Assembly (NCBI GenBank): GCA_012295275.1
Contig: CM022667.1
Span: 6,239,685-6,303,684 of the forward strand
Direction: 5' to 3'
Origin: Chrysomallon squamiferum
Taxonomy: Eukaryota > Mollusca > Gastropoda > Neomphalida > Peltospiridae
DNA length: 64,000 bases
Shown here: one piece after another, positions 1-32,782 of the stretch
Layout of the letters: every line of letters begins with the position of its first letter
How positions within the stretch are numbered: position 1 is the stretch's first letter
The notes under the pieces: model-generated
What the model was told of the DNA's origin: nothing
The model's database searches: none
What the model saw: the letters and a program-made list of their open reading frames with translations, nothing else
Program-made: the position numbers and the translations under genes

Positions 1-231
1 ACAGTTCTATGATAAATATTCATAATTTTTTCTAAATTCACAATATGTCACTCATAAGGTCAGTGTATGGGATTTTAATATTTTTTGTTAAAATATCATA
101 TCACTAATATGAAGTGGTAATATAGCTGAGATGCTATGGTAAAGATTATTTTAAATTATGGTAAATACATTTATGTATTGAGAAAGATAAAATACAGTTT
201 ATGTATTAAGATATTATGACAATGATTACTT

Positions 232-247
232 CTGTCTGTGGTTTGAC
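232..247 (-). pseudogene. Decayed hinge microexon
   Basis: Minus-strand copy of the GTCAAAC...ACAGACAG microexon with a good acceptor (gtgtcatag), but the donor GT is replaced by AA and the body is 16 nt instead of 24. Its flanks (1-250) match those of the intact microexon at 25.2-25.45 kb. Probably not spliced as an exon. Confidence 0.4.
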
Positions 248-250
248 CTA

Positions 251-2154
251 TGACACTGAAAATCGAAAATTCAAAATGAAAATATTAACCTACTAAATAA
301 CACACAAGAAATCACATGTTCTGACACATGCAGTTATTTATTTTCTGCATGTATTTGCCCATTTCAGAAAAATACATAAATAAATAAAATAAAATAAACC
401 AGCAAATATTTTTCTAAAGGACAGTTCAAAAAAGAAACTATTTTCAATAAGATGATATATCTCTAATATTTTCTGTTTTCAAATGAAAAATTTCTTGAAT
501 ATATTAATTATACTTCACAGCTATAGGAAATTCTGTATTAAACTGGTTTTATGAAATTAAAATAAAAATGTATCGAACATATAATCTTTGAAAATCAGTT
601 CTAAATAAGAAATAAGTCTAATGAGAGCTAAAGTCTGTCCAAGTTATGACAATAAAACAAAATCTGCTGATGTCCTCTGCACGGTTAATTTTAGGATGGA
701 AGTTAAACATTTCTACAGATCATTATCTGTTCAGAAAGAAATCACTGTTTTCAGTTAATAACTTCATAAAACTACTTCCTGTGTTTCCTGTGGTTAATGG
801 CACTTTTAATAGCACAGACCTGAGAAAGCATATTGAAATTTTTATTCAGTGAATTTCAGAAAGCAAATCTTAAATTAAATGGAACAGTGCTGATTAAGTT
901 GTTAAATTATGTTTCATAAAGAAACAAGGAAGCAGGAAAGAAAAGAAAAATATTATCAAAACAGATAATGTTATTAAGGCTTGAGATTATGTATTAATTA
1001 AATCCATTACTTTGAAGAGGAATTTAACAAATATAATCAATTTAGATTAAAGTCTCATGAAATGTGAAACATACTGTGCTAACAATTATTATAAATACTA
1101 TAATGTTGGTTTATTTATTTATTTATTTATTAGAAAACTATATTTCTGGAAAATAAATTATAACATTCTAACAATAAGATGAAAATCGTTTCCTTCAGTT
1201 GTGCTTTTATTTGGCTTAGATTAAGAGAAGGAATTCGCATTATTATGTTATTGTTTCAGTTACCAAATAAATTAATAAGCAAAAGGCTGTTGAGAATAAT
1301 GGAAAATATGGATGTAAACTATAAAAGCTGACACATTCAATTACTACAGATCATTTCATAACAGTATTATACATGATTATTTATTGACAGCACAGACATA
1401 ACCATAAATAATGTGAATTTGATATAAGTGTGTGTCAGGGCTGTGGAAAAACAGTTTGCCAGTTGGCACCACGCCACCTGCTTTTGTGTTTGTTGAAAAA
1501 TTTTGATTTTGATGTCATCTGATTAAATTACGACCATTTTTCCTTTTTACATATAATTTTGTTTAATTGTCATGTGAATATTAATGAATTATATTTGAAA
1601 TGTAAATATTTTACACTGTGCTGAATGATAATAAACAGCCAACTTCAGTTTCACTGACCTATCTTTTCTGTATAAGAACATTTGAGAGAACTCAAACTGT
1701 TCACTAAACTAATAACAAGATCACAGCTCACTGGATGAAATTGTGTTTGCAATACAATTTTTATTCAGTTTTTTTCCCCACAGTGATGAAATGATCTGAT
1801 CTGAATAAAGAAATAACCTGCCACATTTAAGTGTTAGAAAAATACCATATTTACTTTGAATCAGTTCTGTTTATAACTGCTATTAAATAATAACACACAC
1901 ACACACACACACACATTAACTGCCACCTTCTTGTTTCATAGAAATGTTTCTTTATGTTCAATATTATATTAAGGCACTTTAGAAAATGTAGTAATATATA
2001 TCTGAAAGATCTTACTAAGTGTGAAATGATCAGTCTTAAATTTCTTTCCAAACTTTCAAACAAAAGACTACTATGTAAGAATTTATTAAATTAATAATAA
2101 ATAATAATAATAATAATAATAAGAAGAAGAAGAAGAATCATAATAATAATAATC

Positions 2155-2185
<31 letters not shown>

Positions 2186-3389
2186 CAGGTTTCAATCTGA
2201 ATTAATAGACTTGGAAAATTCTCACATATATCTAATAAATTTCTCTATAAGTAGACTGTGTTAGGAAGAAGTTAAAGATCTTAATCTGATATAACACTGA
2301 CATTCACCTGTATTGAGCAAACAACTTTATATCCTGTTACTGGTGGAGTGTTCAGCTCTTTACACAAAGTTATAGTCCCTACTGCTTTGACCCAATAACC
2401 CTAAGCTATGAACAATTTCAAAACATTACCCAGAATTACAAAATCACATGACTTCAAATCCAGATATCATCATAACTGCAATAAAAACAAATAGAGATGA
2501 TGAAAAGGATGGTTATATTAGCAACTGTTTTTTTTTTACAAGTTTGGGTGATGTACAACATTATGTACGTGTTCATAGCAGCTGTGTTTTAAAGTGTTTT
2601 CTTAAGAAAGTTTTACTAATAAGTGAGATTATTTATCTGCAGAAAGAATTTGAACTTCAATTATTAAATCATGGAACTGTTGTTTAAACTGTTAAACATA
2701 TTCATACAATTTGACACAGAACATGCCTGGAATTTGAAATATCTTTAAGTTTATAGTTAGGTTTATAGTTGTTAAAAATGTTCTTTATTCATTGTTGCTG
2801 ACACTTTAGATTTCATTTTCTAGTAAAACTACTACTACTACTGCTACTACTGCTACTACTAGTACTACTACTACAAATAATAATAATAATAAATATACCT
2901 TTTAACTTTTGATGCAAGAGAAAATAACTTTATTGCAAATACAATTGTGTATTAAATTACTATATAAACACAGGAAAGATGTAACATCATTGTTGCATTC
3001 TGAAGTTAGCATAGAAACAATATCTTTACATCCATTGCTAACACCAGTAATGGTGTTGATAATCAACCCAGAGCAGGGAAGACAGATGTCTGTTATAAGG
3101 AATGAAGCACAAAGTACATGTTTAGTACATGCAGAATATTGATCAGTGTCATAACAGCAACCATACTTCAAAATTAAAACTGAAAAGAATGGTGGAAAAA
3201 TCAAATTACATCACTTTTATAGTAAATTTTTCTAAAATGTCAGTTCTGTTATAATTATTTGTAATTTGTTTTTAACTTCACAACATATGACTTATTTAAA
3301 ATTATATTACATTTTTAAGAATTATAAAATACAGTTTATGTATTAAGATTTTATGACAATGATTAGTTCTACATGTACAAATATCATAC
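251..3389. other. Gene E intron or 3' region: duplicated non-coding units
   Basis: No coding exon seen. It holds inverted copies of units found at 52.9-55.1 kb: about 1427-1720 matches 54240-54530 (shared tract near CAGGGCTGTGGAAAAACAG) and about 2440-3060 matches 52.9-53.6 kb on the other strand. AAT/AAG microsatellites lie at 2092-2182 and a CTA-rich patch at 2826-2892. Confidence 0.5.
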
Positions 3390-13044
<9,655 letters not shown>

Positions 13045-13046
13045 TT

Positions 13047-15070
13047 CTGTAGAAAGAACAAAGTTACATATTTTACTATCTGTAAACTTCTCTAAGCCTG
13101 AATATTTTTTCTATCGATGAGATAAATTAAAACTATCATTAGTAATATTTTAAATGATTAATAATACTGAAACATACATTAAGTCTTTCTTTCAGCAATG
13201 TGGACAGTTCCCATGGAACATTTTGTTCACTATAATTCATCTCAAATTAATATGCAAATTGCAGAGATCACTACCAAATTCTGAAATATCTGCATAATTT
13301 CTGTATCCATATTTTTCATAACAAAATTCTGTTTTCAAATGTATTACTGTGAGTGTGTGAAAAAGTTCTACTAGGAATTACTGACCAATTAAATCTTACT
13401 GACATTGTTGCTTATAACTTCAGAAACCCTGATCTATTTCATAAAACTAAATGATAAATATTTTTATTATCTATTCCTTTTTATAACAGAAAATTAAAAA
13501 GCTAATATATTTCACAAATTCAGTTTGTAATTTAAAATAATCATCAAATTAATAATACTTTGTGCATAATTATTTCTTTAACCTTTTATTTTGTTAAAAA
13601 TGTCCCATTACCTGGAAATGTTATAAAGGGTGAAAACTCTGTATGATCTAATCACCATTTTTATTGAATTGGAGAAGATACATACATACATACATACATA
13701 CATACATACATACATACATACAAGAAACTCACAAGTGGCAGGGAATGATGTACCCTATGAAATTTTACTTTCCTATCAATGATCAATATGTATTCCAGTG
13801 ACCCAACATGCATCCCCTCTACTCTGACCTAATTTGTAATCTTGCATACAGACACAATTTCAGCAATCTTTGCATTTGACCAACCCATTTTTGGAAGGTA
13901 TTGGAGATCATCTGCAATGCATGAATGGGCAGCTATTTGAAAGATATCAGCTGGGTACTGGATAGCTTTCATACACTGATGAATGTTCTTGACGATATCG
14001 GTACACTCGTGCATGGTTCAGAACTTATTATTAAGGTTCTGTATGAGGAGAATGCAATAAAGCACATGATGAGTGAAAAGGAAATACAAAGAATTTTCTG
14101 CAAACATTTTTTGGTTGAAAAATGTCTGAATTTCATGCTGACCACTGAAGTGATGGATGGTGACCTGAGTTTTGCTAATTATGTTAAATCCTGGGAGGAA
14201 ACATTTAACTAATCTATGTCAGATTAGATACTATCGACAGATCTCACACAGTGAAGTTAAACAAGCCATTGTAAAGACAAATTTTCATTGTGATCTGGGG
14301 TAAGTAAACTGTATTTAACAAGATCTTTCAAGTCTGTTGGAGGTCTTGGATGAGGCAGTGCAATGACGAGGAGCAATGTACCTTGTGCACAGTATTATCT
14401 CCAGTCTGCTATTTATATAATGCTGTGATGCAGTATTTCAATAAACAAACCACAATTCTTATCGAGGAAGACACAGACCTACTCATTATTATATTGTATC
14501 ATATATACATTTTTGTTCTGACAACAAATCAAGAAACCAACTTCGGGTTTATATTATGCATTTTCTAAAATGTTGTTAGGTGATGATTTTTATTTTCAAC
14601 ATGTTTTACATACATTTACTTGGTGTGATACTTTATCTTGCATTTTGTGGGTTGGAAAAAAGACATACTTTGAAAAAAACTTGAAAACTGAAGAATTCTG
14701 CAACTGAAAGATATTCTGAATTGAAACTGTACTTGATGCAAATGATTGGGACTGGAAATGTGAAAACAACCAATTCAAACTAATAAACATACAAAAAATG
14801 TTGCACAGGACAATGCTACCAATCTGAAATATCCATAAACTGATATTTGAATGCTTCATACACATACCATACTAACGAAAGATGCATACTGGATCTATTC
14901 AGCAACCTGGAGCTCCAAATTTTAGGTGTCTAGTTCAGGAATAATGCAAAACAGGGTTTATAAAATTCTATATGACATTTGTTTGCTTGGGGGTTTGCGG
15001 GGTTTTTTTTGGAATGGGGGCTTTGTTGTTTTTGGTTTACATTTGTTTTTTATTGTTATTTTTGTTATTC

Positions 15071-15125
<55 letters not shown>

Positions 15126-15398
15126 TAAATGCTGAAGAAAGAAAACCGAGATGTAGCTACATGATATCCTTACACTGACTTGCTACAAATTCCGAGTCGA
15201 TCAATACAATTTTAACGCGGTTTGTGATTGTCAGTACCTTGCTGTTACTGACAATAGACATTTTCAACAATAATGATAATATATCAAGTACAGTTTTAAT
15301 TATTCTATGATTTACACAACACACTCTGCGATTAATTTACAAAGAATGTAATTATTTATGAAATAGGTGAGTTTATTATATTAAAGAAATGTACTTAC
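13047..15398. other. Intron or 5' region of gene E
   Basis: No recognised exon. Contains a (TACA)n microsatellite at 13678-13722, a 95-codon plus-strand ORF at 13925-14212 without recognisable domains, and an (ATT)n run at 15071-15124. Confidence 0.4.
13678..13722. repeat. (TACA)n microsatellite
   Basis: About eleven uninterrupted tetranucleotide units. Confidence 0.95.
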
Positions 15399-15450
15399 CG
15401 TTTATAAGCTACCATAGAATCCTGAATCCACTGATAGAATGCTGAAAATA
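15399..15450 (-). other. Candidate 5'UTR exon of gene E
   Basis: A strong donor (CG followed by gtaagtac) lies at 15398-15393 on the minus strand, 2.35 kb upstream of the signal-peptide exon, which itself has a good acceptor two bases before its ATG. The 5' boundary at 15450 is a guess; there is no ATG requirement and no other support. Confidence 0.3.
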
Positions 15451-15692
15451 ATAGACTGGTTTAACTTCAAAGTCACTCTGTTGCGATTTCTTTTTTTTTT
15501 TTTTTTTTAATTGCTATTTGTTACATTGTATCTGGGTTATTCTTCATAAAACGGGCAGACTGAAAAATTTTATGTCAATACAATATTAGTAATATATATA
15601 ATATACTTATGCCTAGTGAGAATTGAAAATAGATGACTGTCAAAACCATTATGCAACACATTATTCGTTCATAGTTCTTTAGTTGTACTCTG

Positions 15693-15757
<65 letters not shown>

Positions 15758-17255
15758 GAGTCAATTACTTGAGTTTAGAATCATCACCTGATTAGAAGTA
15801 CATGCTGCCACCAGTATTAAGACTGGAAGAAAATAATGTCATATGTAATTAATTATTTGATAAACACATCAAGCAGGCTGCATGTGCATTGTTACCAAAC
15901 ACGTTTCAAATATAAAGACATGTAAAACCTCTCTACATGAAATGTATGAAGCCTCTTGTCCACGTTTGTTGCATAATTATACTTGAGGAGTAACAAAACA
16001 AAATAAATAAATAAATAAATAAATACTGCAAAAACATGGTTATCATCACTAAATTAGCAGCAACATTAATCATGTGCAATGGAAAAGTACATTTTCCTAC
16101 AATCAGTGCATGGCGATGTGCAAACTTTATTCTTGCAACATAAGAAGCAAAGGAATGACTTATCTCAGCACTGCTATAATGTAGAAGTTCTAACTGATTA
16201 TAACCCTTGCAAACAAATTAATTTACAAGGAATTATATTCTCATAAGGCTAAGGCTATTTTGAGTACTTTCTACAGTTCAGGATTTTGTATCTGTTACGG
16301 GAGAAAAGAAAAAGAAGAAATTTAAAAAAATAAAAATAAAAAAATAAAAATAAAAAAATAAAAAAAATGTAATAATAATAGTAATAGTAATAATAATAAA
16401 CCTCTTGTTACACTATAATAATATTTCCTATGTCATAATAATGTGCATTTTAAACATGCTGAAACTGGCAATTACATATTTGTTTCTTTGAGCTTACTTC
16501 ATTTCATGTCAATCATAAACCAGTCTAAGCACAACAGAAAGTATTCTGAAAGTATTATGGATAATGTATCTGAAGCTAGAATTTGTCATATTTCTCCACC
16601 AAAGATATGCTATAATAAAATGTGTGTGTGTTAAAGAAAAAGAACAAAATACAATTATAAAATTATATATTTTTAATACTTTCTCTGTCCAGCATAAACA
16701 AATACATACAAAAATGATTAATAGGTGCATTTTTAAGTTGAAAAATATTATTACCTAGAATGTTTAATAAGCATTAATTTAGTACAGATAAGAAAATATT
16801 TTCGTAATGATATTAATGCAGATAACAATATTTACAAAAGCATTCATCTGTAGAAGAAAGATATGTTCTATCTTGTTTCAGTTACCAAGAACCGAAACCG
16901 GATTTACAATTTAGAAAACAATTTACAGTTCACCATTTTTTTGCTATCCATTGTATTAGTGTACCAAACAAAGTTAATGCTAAAATCTGCATTAAGATGT
17001 ACCTGTTTACTAACACAACAGCATTAAATTATGTACAAATATATACACACACGGTCATCTATGCAGATACATATAATATACATTAGTTTTAAAAACCATA
17101 AAGTAAATACTAATTAAAATATGAGTTACATCTCTATTCAATATATTTTGAATAGCAAAAAAAGCAATCAAACAGAATATATAAAAATAAAATAATAAAA
17201 AATATTTGTCTGTATAATAAAAAATAAATAAATAACAATGAAATTAACAATAAAA

Positions 17256-17292
<37 letters not shown>

Positions 17293-18491
17293 CCCATCTA
17301 CAATTAAATACAATTAACCTATCATAAAAATTAACTATCAATTAACAAACTAAAAAGTTAAAATTATAATTATATGATACCATACTAATAGCATTCCTTT
17401 CAATACAAAAACATATAAATTACAAAATTTTTATTATTTTATTCACTTCCAAGTATTTAAAATAAAAACTGTCTTCTTAGTTTGTTGAGAGATTGAAGCT
17501 ATAACTATGACGAATATTTCAAAATAATCCATGATTATGAACCTGAAAATACAAATAATAATAAAAAATAAATAAAATAATAACAAAAATAGAATAAAAT
17601 AAAGAACTAAATACTAAATAAAATCAACAGCTATAGGTACCAGACCAATTATCCGTCGCATGGCGTTCATTCACTCATTGTTTACATGTGGAGTCGCTAC
17701 AGTTGTGTATCGTCAATTTTCATTACGTTTTTAATTTTAGGTACCAGAAAACCGCTAAATCCTGAAATCTGGAATGCCTCAGGCCCCAAGAAGTCTGGAT
17801 AATTGGTCTGGTACCTGTACAAGCAACTAATATGGCAGAAATAGTTCAATATTTTATTTTAACTTAATTTTTAATTTTTGTTGTTGTTGTTGTTATTGTT
17901 GTTATTATTTGATCCTGATTTAAATCCTGCTGTAGTTATCAATTTTAATCAAATATATTTTATCTTATAATATAATTATTAACATATTAAATATTTCTTA
18001 ATTTTTGTAGCAGTCTGAATCATCTTCTACTTAACTGACTTAAATTTTATTTTAAACTTCTAAGTAATTTAGATTATCTTTAATAACAATAATATAATTT
18101 TAAAAAAATATTTTACTGCTGCCATATTTCCCCCTTTTTCATACTCTCTTATATGATGACATCATAAATGGCATGCTGTGATAATTTCTCTCTATACTGG
18201 TTTCTTAATGACAACAAATATTAAGAAAGGTGCATTTTAATGTTGATATAATGTAAAAGTTCATTTTATATTTTGCATTAATTATAATGTTGTATATAAC
18301 TCATCATTTTATTCATTATACTGTCTTTTGTGTTTTCTGACACAGTTTATTGATGCATTTATTTCGTAACTTATTTAATATTTAATAATATTAGTTACGT
18401 ATTATTTTCTTTTAAGAATCTTTTCAGCAATGCAATAAACTAGCAATATTTTTTGTTTGCCAAGTATCTTAGATGTTTTCATAATAAGTAT
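15451..18491. other. Intergenic region between unit F and gene E
   Basis: Very AT-rich, with (ATT)n at 15697-15757, A-rich low-complexity tracts around 16310-16400 and 17150-17290, and a TIR element at 17634-17817. No coding exon recognised on either strand. Confidence 0.45.
17634..17817. mobile_element. 184-bp pogo/Tigger-like MITE
   Basis: Perfect 20-bp inverted repeats AGGTACCAGACCAATTATCC (17635-17654 and complement 17797-17816), each flanked by TA (17632-17633, 17818-17819), as expected for a TA target duplication. The CAGG start on the right end and the AATTATCC core resemble pogo/Tigger termini. It has no coding capacity, and a second internal GGTACCAG suggests a nested palindromic structure. 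Confidence 0.7.
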
Positions 18492-18502
18492 TTAAATTAT
18501 AC

Positions 18503-18610
18503 CATTTGTCTTCTTCCTCTCTTTAGGTTTCACTTTTTGTTTTTTAACTGCTGCAGGTTTCTTTGTTTTGTCCACAACTGCATAGAGATCAGCCGAGGAA
18601 GAAGGACCAG
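18503..18610 (-). CDS. Unit F exon: cytoplasmic tail with DLYAVVDK motif
   Basis: Starts after acceptor gtttacttacag in phase 1 and reads GPSSSADLYAVVDKTKKPAA followed by a Lys-rich run to KKTN. A donor-like G/gtataa occurs at the place equivalent to the KKT-G/gtttgt junction of the B and C tails. Without splicing it would end at the stop 18494-18492. YAVV is a YxxV SH2-type site and matches YSIVDK and YAIVDK in the sister tails. Confidence 0.6.
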
Positions 18611-19130
18611 CTGTAAGTAAACACATGTTTGTAGAGCTTTGTGCAAACAGATCGGAACACTGCCATTATTTTAATAATTTCAAGAATTTCACTAGTAAAA
18701 CTAATGGCTAATCCCTTAAGTCTTCTTTTTTCTGATGTAACAGATACTAATGTACATTAAGACTCTCAGAGGGGATAATTATGCTGTTTTGGAGTGTACA
18801 TGTATGAACATGACCCAACAATCTGTTATGATGCAAATACTATGCACCGCATCATGTTTACCATAATTAATCAAATGATGCAGTAGGACCATGGATATCA
18901 CTACAAGAAGTTAATTTTTTATATGTGAAATGTTACAGTGCAAAACTGCAGAGATTTTTGTGTTGATCTGGCCTTTGCCTCCAGGATTATAAATCAAGGT
19001 ATGCCCACTGGTTGTAAAAATCAGTACAAATGTAAATGATTATCTAAAATTCTAAAATTACATTATTTTCTTCATCTGATATTAACAAGAAACATTAGAA
19101 TATAATGTTGCAAATCAAAAGTTTACTTAC
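18611..19130. other. Unit F intron, no TM exon found
   Basis: A TM exon would be expected here between Ig and tail. I read both strands and see no hydrophobic stretch with flanking splice sites. Confidence 0.4.
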
Positions 19131-19366
19131 ATTGAACATCCAAGGTAACAGTTTTGTTGTTTGACTTGTTTGTGTTTCCATTGGTGCCAATACACACACA
19201 AACTCCAGCCTCTGTTCTGTGTATTTGTGTAAAAGAAAGTACAGCATCATTTATTTCCTTTGTTTGACAATTCCACTTGTAAGTGCAGACTTCATCACAG
19301 TCTGCCTCACACAAAACAGCCACATTTTTACCTTCTACTATCTGTACTGGTGAACTTCTGGGCCAT
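19131..19366 (-). pseudogene. Unit F exon: second C2-like Ig domain with frame lesion
   Basis: Between acceptor tattttcag and donor gtaagtaaac. The main frame reads SSPVQIVEGKNVAVLCEA, then TYKWNCQ, then HRTEAGVCVCIG and TLDVQC: B-strand Cys, core Trp and F-strand Cys of an Ig domain. The exon enters in phase 2 although its partner ends in phase 1. At 236 nt it is one base short near its 5' end, where one base added in GGCCCAGAAG would give a YGP start. The F-strand tyrosine of DxGxYxC is replaced by Val. Confidence 0.65.
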
Positions 19367-19441
19367 CTGAAAATACACATATGATATTTGTTTTCTGCAT
19401 TAAAACAGTGCACATGCACATCGATGTGTGTGCATATATGC

Positions 19442-19446
<5 letters not shown>

Positions 19447-19484
<38 letters not shown>
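19447..19484. repeat. (GT)n microsatellite
   Basis: Uninterrupted GT dinucleotides just upstream (minus strand) of the second Ig exon of unit F. Confidence 0.95.
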
Positions 19485-19486
<2 letters not shown>

Positions 19487-20122
19487 ACTGAAGAAGGGAG
19501 ACATATTTTATTTAAGAATTATACTGAGAAAGGAGCAAACAACAGTCTTAGACAAATCTGTTATAAGTTACTGGCTATGAAAGGATGTAACACAATGGAA
19601 GAGCTAAGTAAAACAATACATAGAAACTAACTTACCAACATTTTGTGTACTTACAAGTGACTGATCTGTGTCTCAGTTGTTAACCAGTTTTAACTAACAA
19701 CAAAGTGAAATGCCAAAAGATTCCAGGTATGAAGTATCTACTACTTTTTTTTTATTAGACAGTGGGCAAATTGTAATGTTCTCTGAACAATGTTTTGTTT
19801 TCATTGCAATAAACTATGTGATTCAATAAATCGTTAAGGCCCTCTCTGTGTTTTAAATATAGTCATATGTTATTATTAATTTCTTTAATAATCTTGTTTT
19901 AATACAAATTTATTCAAATCAGATTATTGCTGCTTCTATATACAGCCTTGAATTTTTGGTTTGAATTTCAAGGCAGTTTATCATTATAATTACACTGATG
20001 CAGTTTTTGATTTGATAAAATTCAAACAAAACTTAACAACATTCAAGAAAGAAAAATCAAAATGAATTTAGATCAGTTATAAATAAATAAATTTCTAAGA
20101 TTTTTTTAAAAATAAAACTCAC

Positions 20123-20379
20123 AGTGTACTTTCAGAGTGAAACTTTTAGTGAGAGATTTGGCTGAGACTCTGTTAGTCACAGTACATGTGTACTTCTGTC
20201 CTGTTTGGTTTCTTCTCACATTTGTAACACTGAGCTCAGACCCTGACTCAGTCTGTTGATTGTTAAGAGACCAGGAAAACAAACATGGCGGCTTGCAGAC
20301 AGCACAACACAGTTTACATTCAAATCATCTCCTTCTTCAACATTTCCTGGTAAACTGAACATAACACTATCTGGGCCAC
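20123..20379 (-). pseudogene. Unit F exon: C2-like Ig domain with frameshift
   Basis: Between acceptor ttttttcag and donor gtgagttt. The first half reads GGPDSVMFSLPGNVEEGDD then LNVNC. The second half, in a different frame, reads CAVCKPPCLFSWSLNN then TGQKYTCTVTNRV and LKVHC. The two halves together are a clear Ig C2 domain (VNC, FSW, YTC). The shift falls near 20300 in CTGTGTTGTGCTG. Length 257 nt equals 258 minus 1, so a single lost base would explain it. Confidence 0.7.
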
Positions 20380-21188
20380 CTGAAAAAATAAATAATAACA
20401 ATAATATAGGGGGAAAAGTTTATTATCTCCTAAAAACATGATGACAATACTCTTTTTTCACCTAATATACTGATATTTTACTAAAACATTTGAAAATGTT
20501 AAAAGTAAATGTAAGTTTTTTGTGTTTTCAATACAAATTGTCAGTCCAGAAAATACTTTTAAATGAATGAAGTAACAATAACCTATAGTCCATTGAGAAC
20601 TGATTATAATATATTCATGATACTTTGTCAAGTGTTTTATAGTGTATATATATTTCATGTTACTAAAAAAAAAAAAAAAGCTCAGTAAAATCTTTTCTCA
20701 AAACTTTGTGCAGAAGTAATTATCAGTGCCACATGCATTACCAAATTAATCCATTATTAGCACTATAAATAGTACTTTCCTACTTTTATAAGTAAGTATG
20801 TTATATGTGAATTATGGTCAATTATCAATGTGTGAAATATCTATAAAGAAGCACATTAGGAAAATGAGTTGAGAGTTTTAATAATTCAAAGACAGTATGA
20901 CAACAGAAGTCAACAAACTACAATGAAGACAAAAGCAGATCTTATTCCAAATTATGCTTCAGTCTAAACTTTGGTGACAGCAACTCTATAATAGGAGCAG
21001 AGCCAGAGAAATGTTTCCATTACCTTGCTGAAAGCAAGCCCCAGTTGGGACGATTAAACTTAGGGGCCTGTAGATGCATTATGTGTCCTAGACACTTTTC
21101 CTCTATCAATTTATATATATATATTAAAAAAAAAAAAAAAATAAAAAAAATATAATAATAAAGATGATGATGATGATGATGATGATGA

Positions 21189-21221
<33 letters not shown>

Positions 21222-22432
21222 GAAAATTAAATTTAAACTTAAAATATGTAACAGTTCATTGTCATGAAGTATAATCATTTGACCTTGAAAATATTAGCAA
21301 TCTTTACAAACAGATTTTTGACTTTGATATGTTGCTAAATTCAGATTGGTTCTTTATTAAATGTTAAAGACAGGAAATACTGTTGCACATTATTTAAGAT
21401 GATTCTAAAACAAACCTACTAATTCACAAATTAAGGCATCAAATGAATTTTTAAATGTTGCAGAAAACAGCTCAGCCATTAACAGAACTGCTTTATTTAG
21501 GAAATGTAACTGAAAAAGAGATGAGGATATTTTATATTACAGTTAGTGACAATCTCTTCCAGTTACCAGTCTCTTGTTTCTTCTTGTTGTTTGTTTTGGC
21601 TTGTGCCTGTGTGCATACAGTGTATAATCTTTTATGTAGAAAAAGAACTGCAGTATAAATGAGTTTTCTTCATGGACACTGAGTGACTCCCAGAACTCAT
21701 CATTGCAGGGAAAGTAAGACAAGTATTCTTGCTCCATGATGAAATTTATTCAGGAGAACAAACAAACATTCTGTTTCCTAAGGTAGCCTGACACTTGAAA
21801 TAAGCAGGGCTACAGAAGCTACAAAAGATGTTGCTAGAACTTGGAGTGTAAAACTCTTGAGGACTATTTTGCTGAGAAGTCACTGTATCACAGTTATTAT
21901 TTGCTATTGGAATTAAAGTTTGTTGTTTCTGAATGTTAACAATGGCTGTTTACTTTCCTTGTATGACAATCCTGATAAAATAATCTCTTGATTAGTGTGC
22001 AAACACATTTCTTATCAACTCTTAAATCAGATAATTTTAAGAATGGCAAGTACATAATCTGCAGAGTGGACACAGTCTCCAGGCAGCCTATTTTGTTTTC
22101 AAGAGTTGCAGATACCAGTCTCGTTATCATCTGTGAATCAGTGATCAGTTCTAGTCTCATTGGAAGAAACACAGACGGTAATATTGTTTACCAGTCATGT
22201 TATTTTATGTTTCTTAAATGTGGTGTTAAAGGTATTCTTATCATGTTTTTGAATACAGATTTGAATTGAAATCTGAAAAAAGTATCTATTCTGTTTACTC
22301 TCCTAAGATTTATTATCCATTATTCCTTAATGTCAGTGAACATAGAGAAAAGAGTCTTTGAATATGTCTGCTGTTTCCCTTCTATGCATGTCACCAATCT
22401 GCTCAAAACGTATAAGTGATTTAAGGTTTGTT

Positions 22433-22464
<32 letters not shown>

Positions 22465-22553
22465 CATAATAAATAAATAAATAAATGGTGCTGCATTCTT
22501 TCTTCCTAGGTCACCTACATATGTAATATAAACAAAACTGTTGCAATATAATT
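20380..22553. other. Intergenic region between gene A and unit F
   Basis: No recognised exon. Contains GAT and AAAT microsatellites at 21163-21220 and an AAT run at 22434-22462. Confidence 0.4.
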
Positions 22554-22576
22554 TTAGAAATCTGTGTCATACAAAC

Positions 22577-32440
<9,864 letters not shown>

Positions 32441-32535
32441 TTTCTATTACGAGTCTACATCCTTACGATAATGAGGTTATTTGGGCGAATAATTTTACAG
32501 AACTGGTTTAGGTTTACAAGTGCAAAGAAGCTAGA
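32441..32535 (-). promoter_or_regulatory. Conserved upstream region of gene A
   Basis: Upstream of the ATG (minus strand) the sequence CCTAAACCAGTT, then CGCCCAAATAA and CTCAT, recurs in order before the ATGs of genes B and C. The shared block suggests a duplicated core promoter or 5'UTR. No TATA box is assigned. Confidence 0.4.
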
Positions 32536-32743
32536 CACAGATACCAGATAGAGAGAAACCGGTTTTGTTTATAATTTACACCACAACACAGTATACAAAT
32601 TATTACACAGAACGTTATTCGGAAAAAAAAAAAAAAAAAAACATATTTAATATTATTTTCCGCGAATATATTACTATTAATGTATTATAGTTCATGAAAA
32701 TAGCCCTATATACTTCTGGAAACGACTATGCAAGCGTCAGTTT

Positions 32744-32782
32744 ACTTCCTGTACTTGTGATTTTACCAGACGTTACAGAAAC
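32744..32782 (+). promoter_or_regulatory. Divergent first-exon candidate with ETS-like site
   Basis: ACTTCCTG at 32744-32751 (an ETS-type GGAA site on the other strand), then about 30 bases to a good donor gtaagttt at 32783. The same layout in mirror orientation lies at 36126-36170 and 50131-50169. It may be a divergent 5' exon or an upstream 5'UTR exon of gene B. Confidence 0.3.

Larger units (their letters stand above)
18503..20379 (-). pseudogene. Unit F: C2-type Ig receptor with frame-broken exons
   Basis: Three minus-strand exons: Ig 20379-20123, Ig 19366-19131 and tail 18610-18503. All boundaries fit phase 1-1 splicing, but the two Ig exons are 257 and 236 nt long (both 2 mod 3), so each carries an internal frame lesion. 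The domains differ from the V-like ones next door. They start GGPDSV and, with the frame repaired, YGP, as in CD22-like C2 arrays. The tail has a DLYAVVDK motif. No signal peptide or TM exon was found nearby, so this is a fragment, a pseudogene, or a gene damaged by base-calling errors. Confidence 0.55.

Noticed and set aside
13925-14212. 95-codon plus-strand ORF
   Set aside because: No recognisable domain, no paralogue in the window and no fitting splice sites; possibly a repeat remnant.
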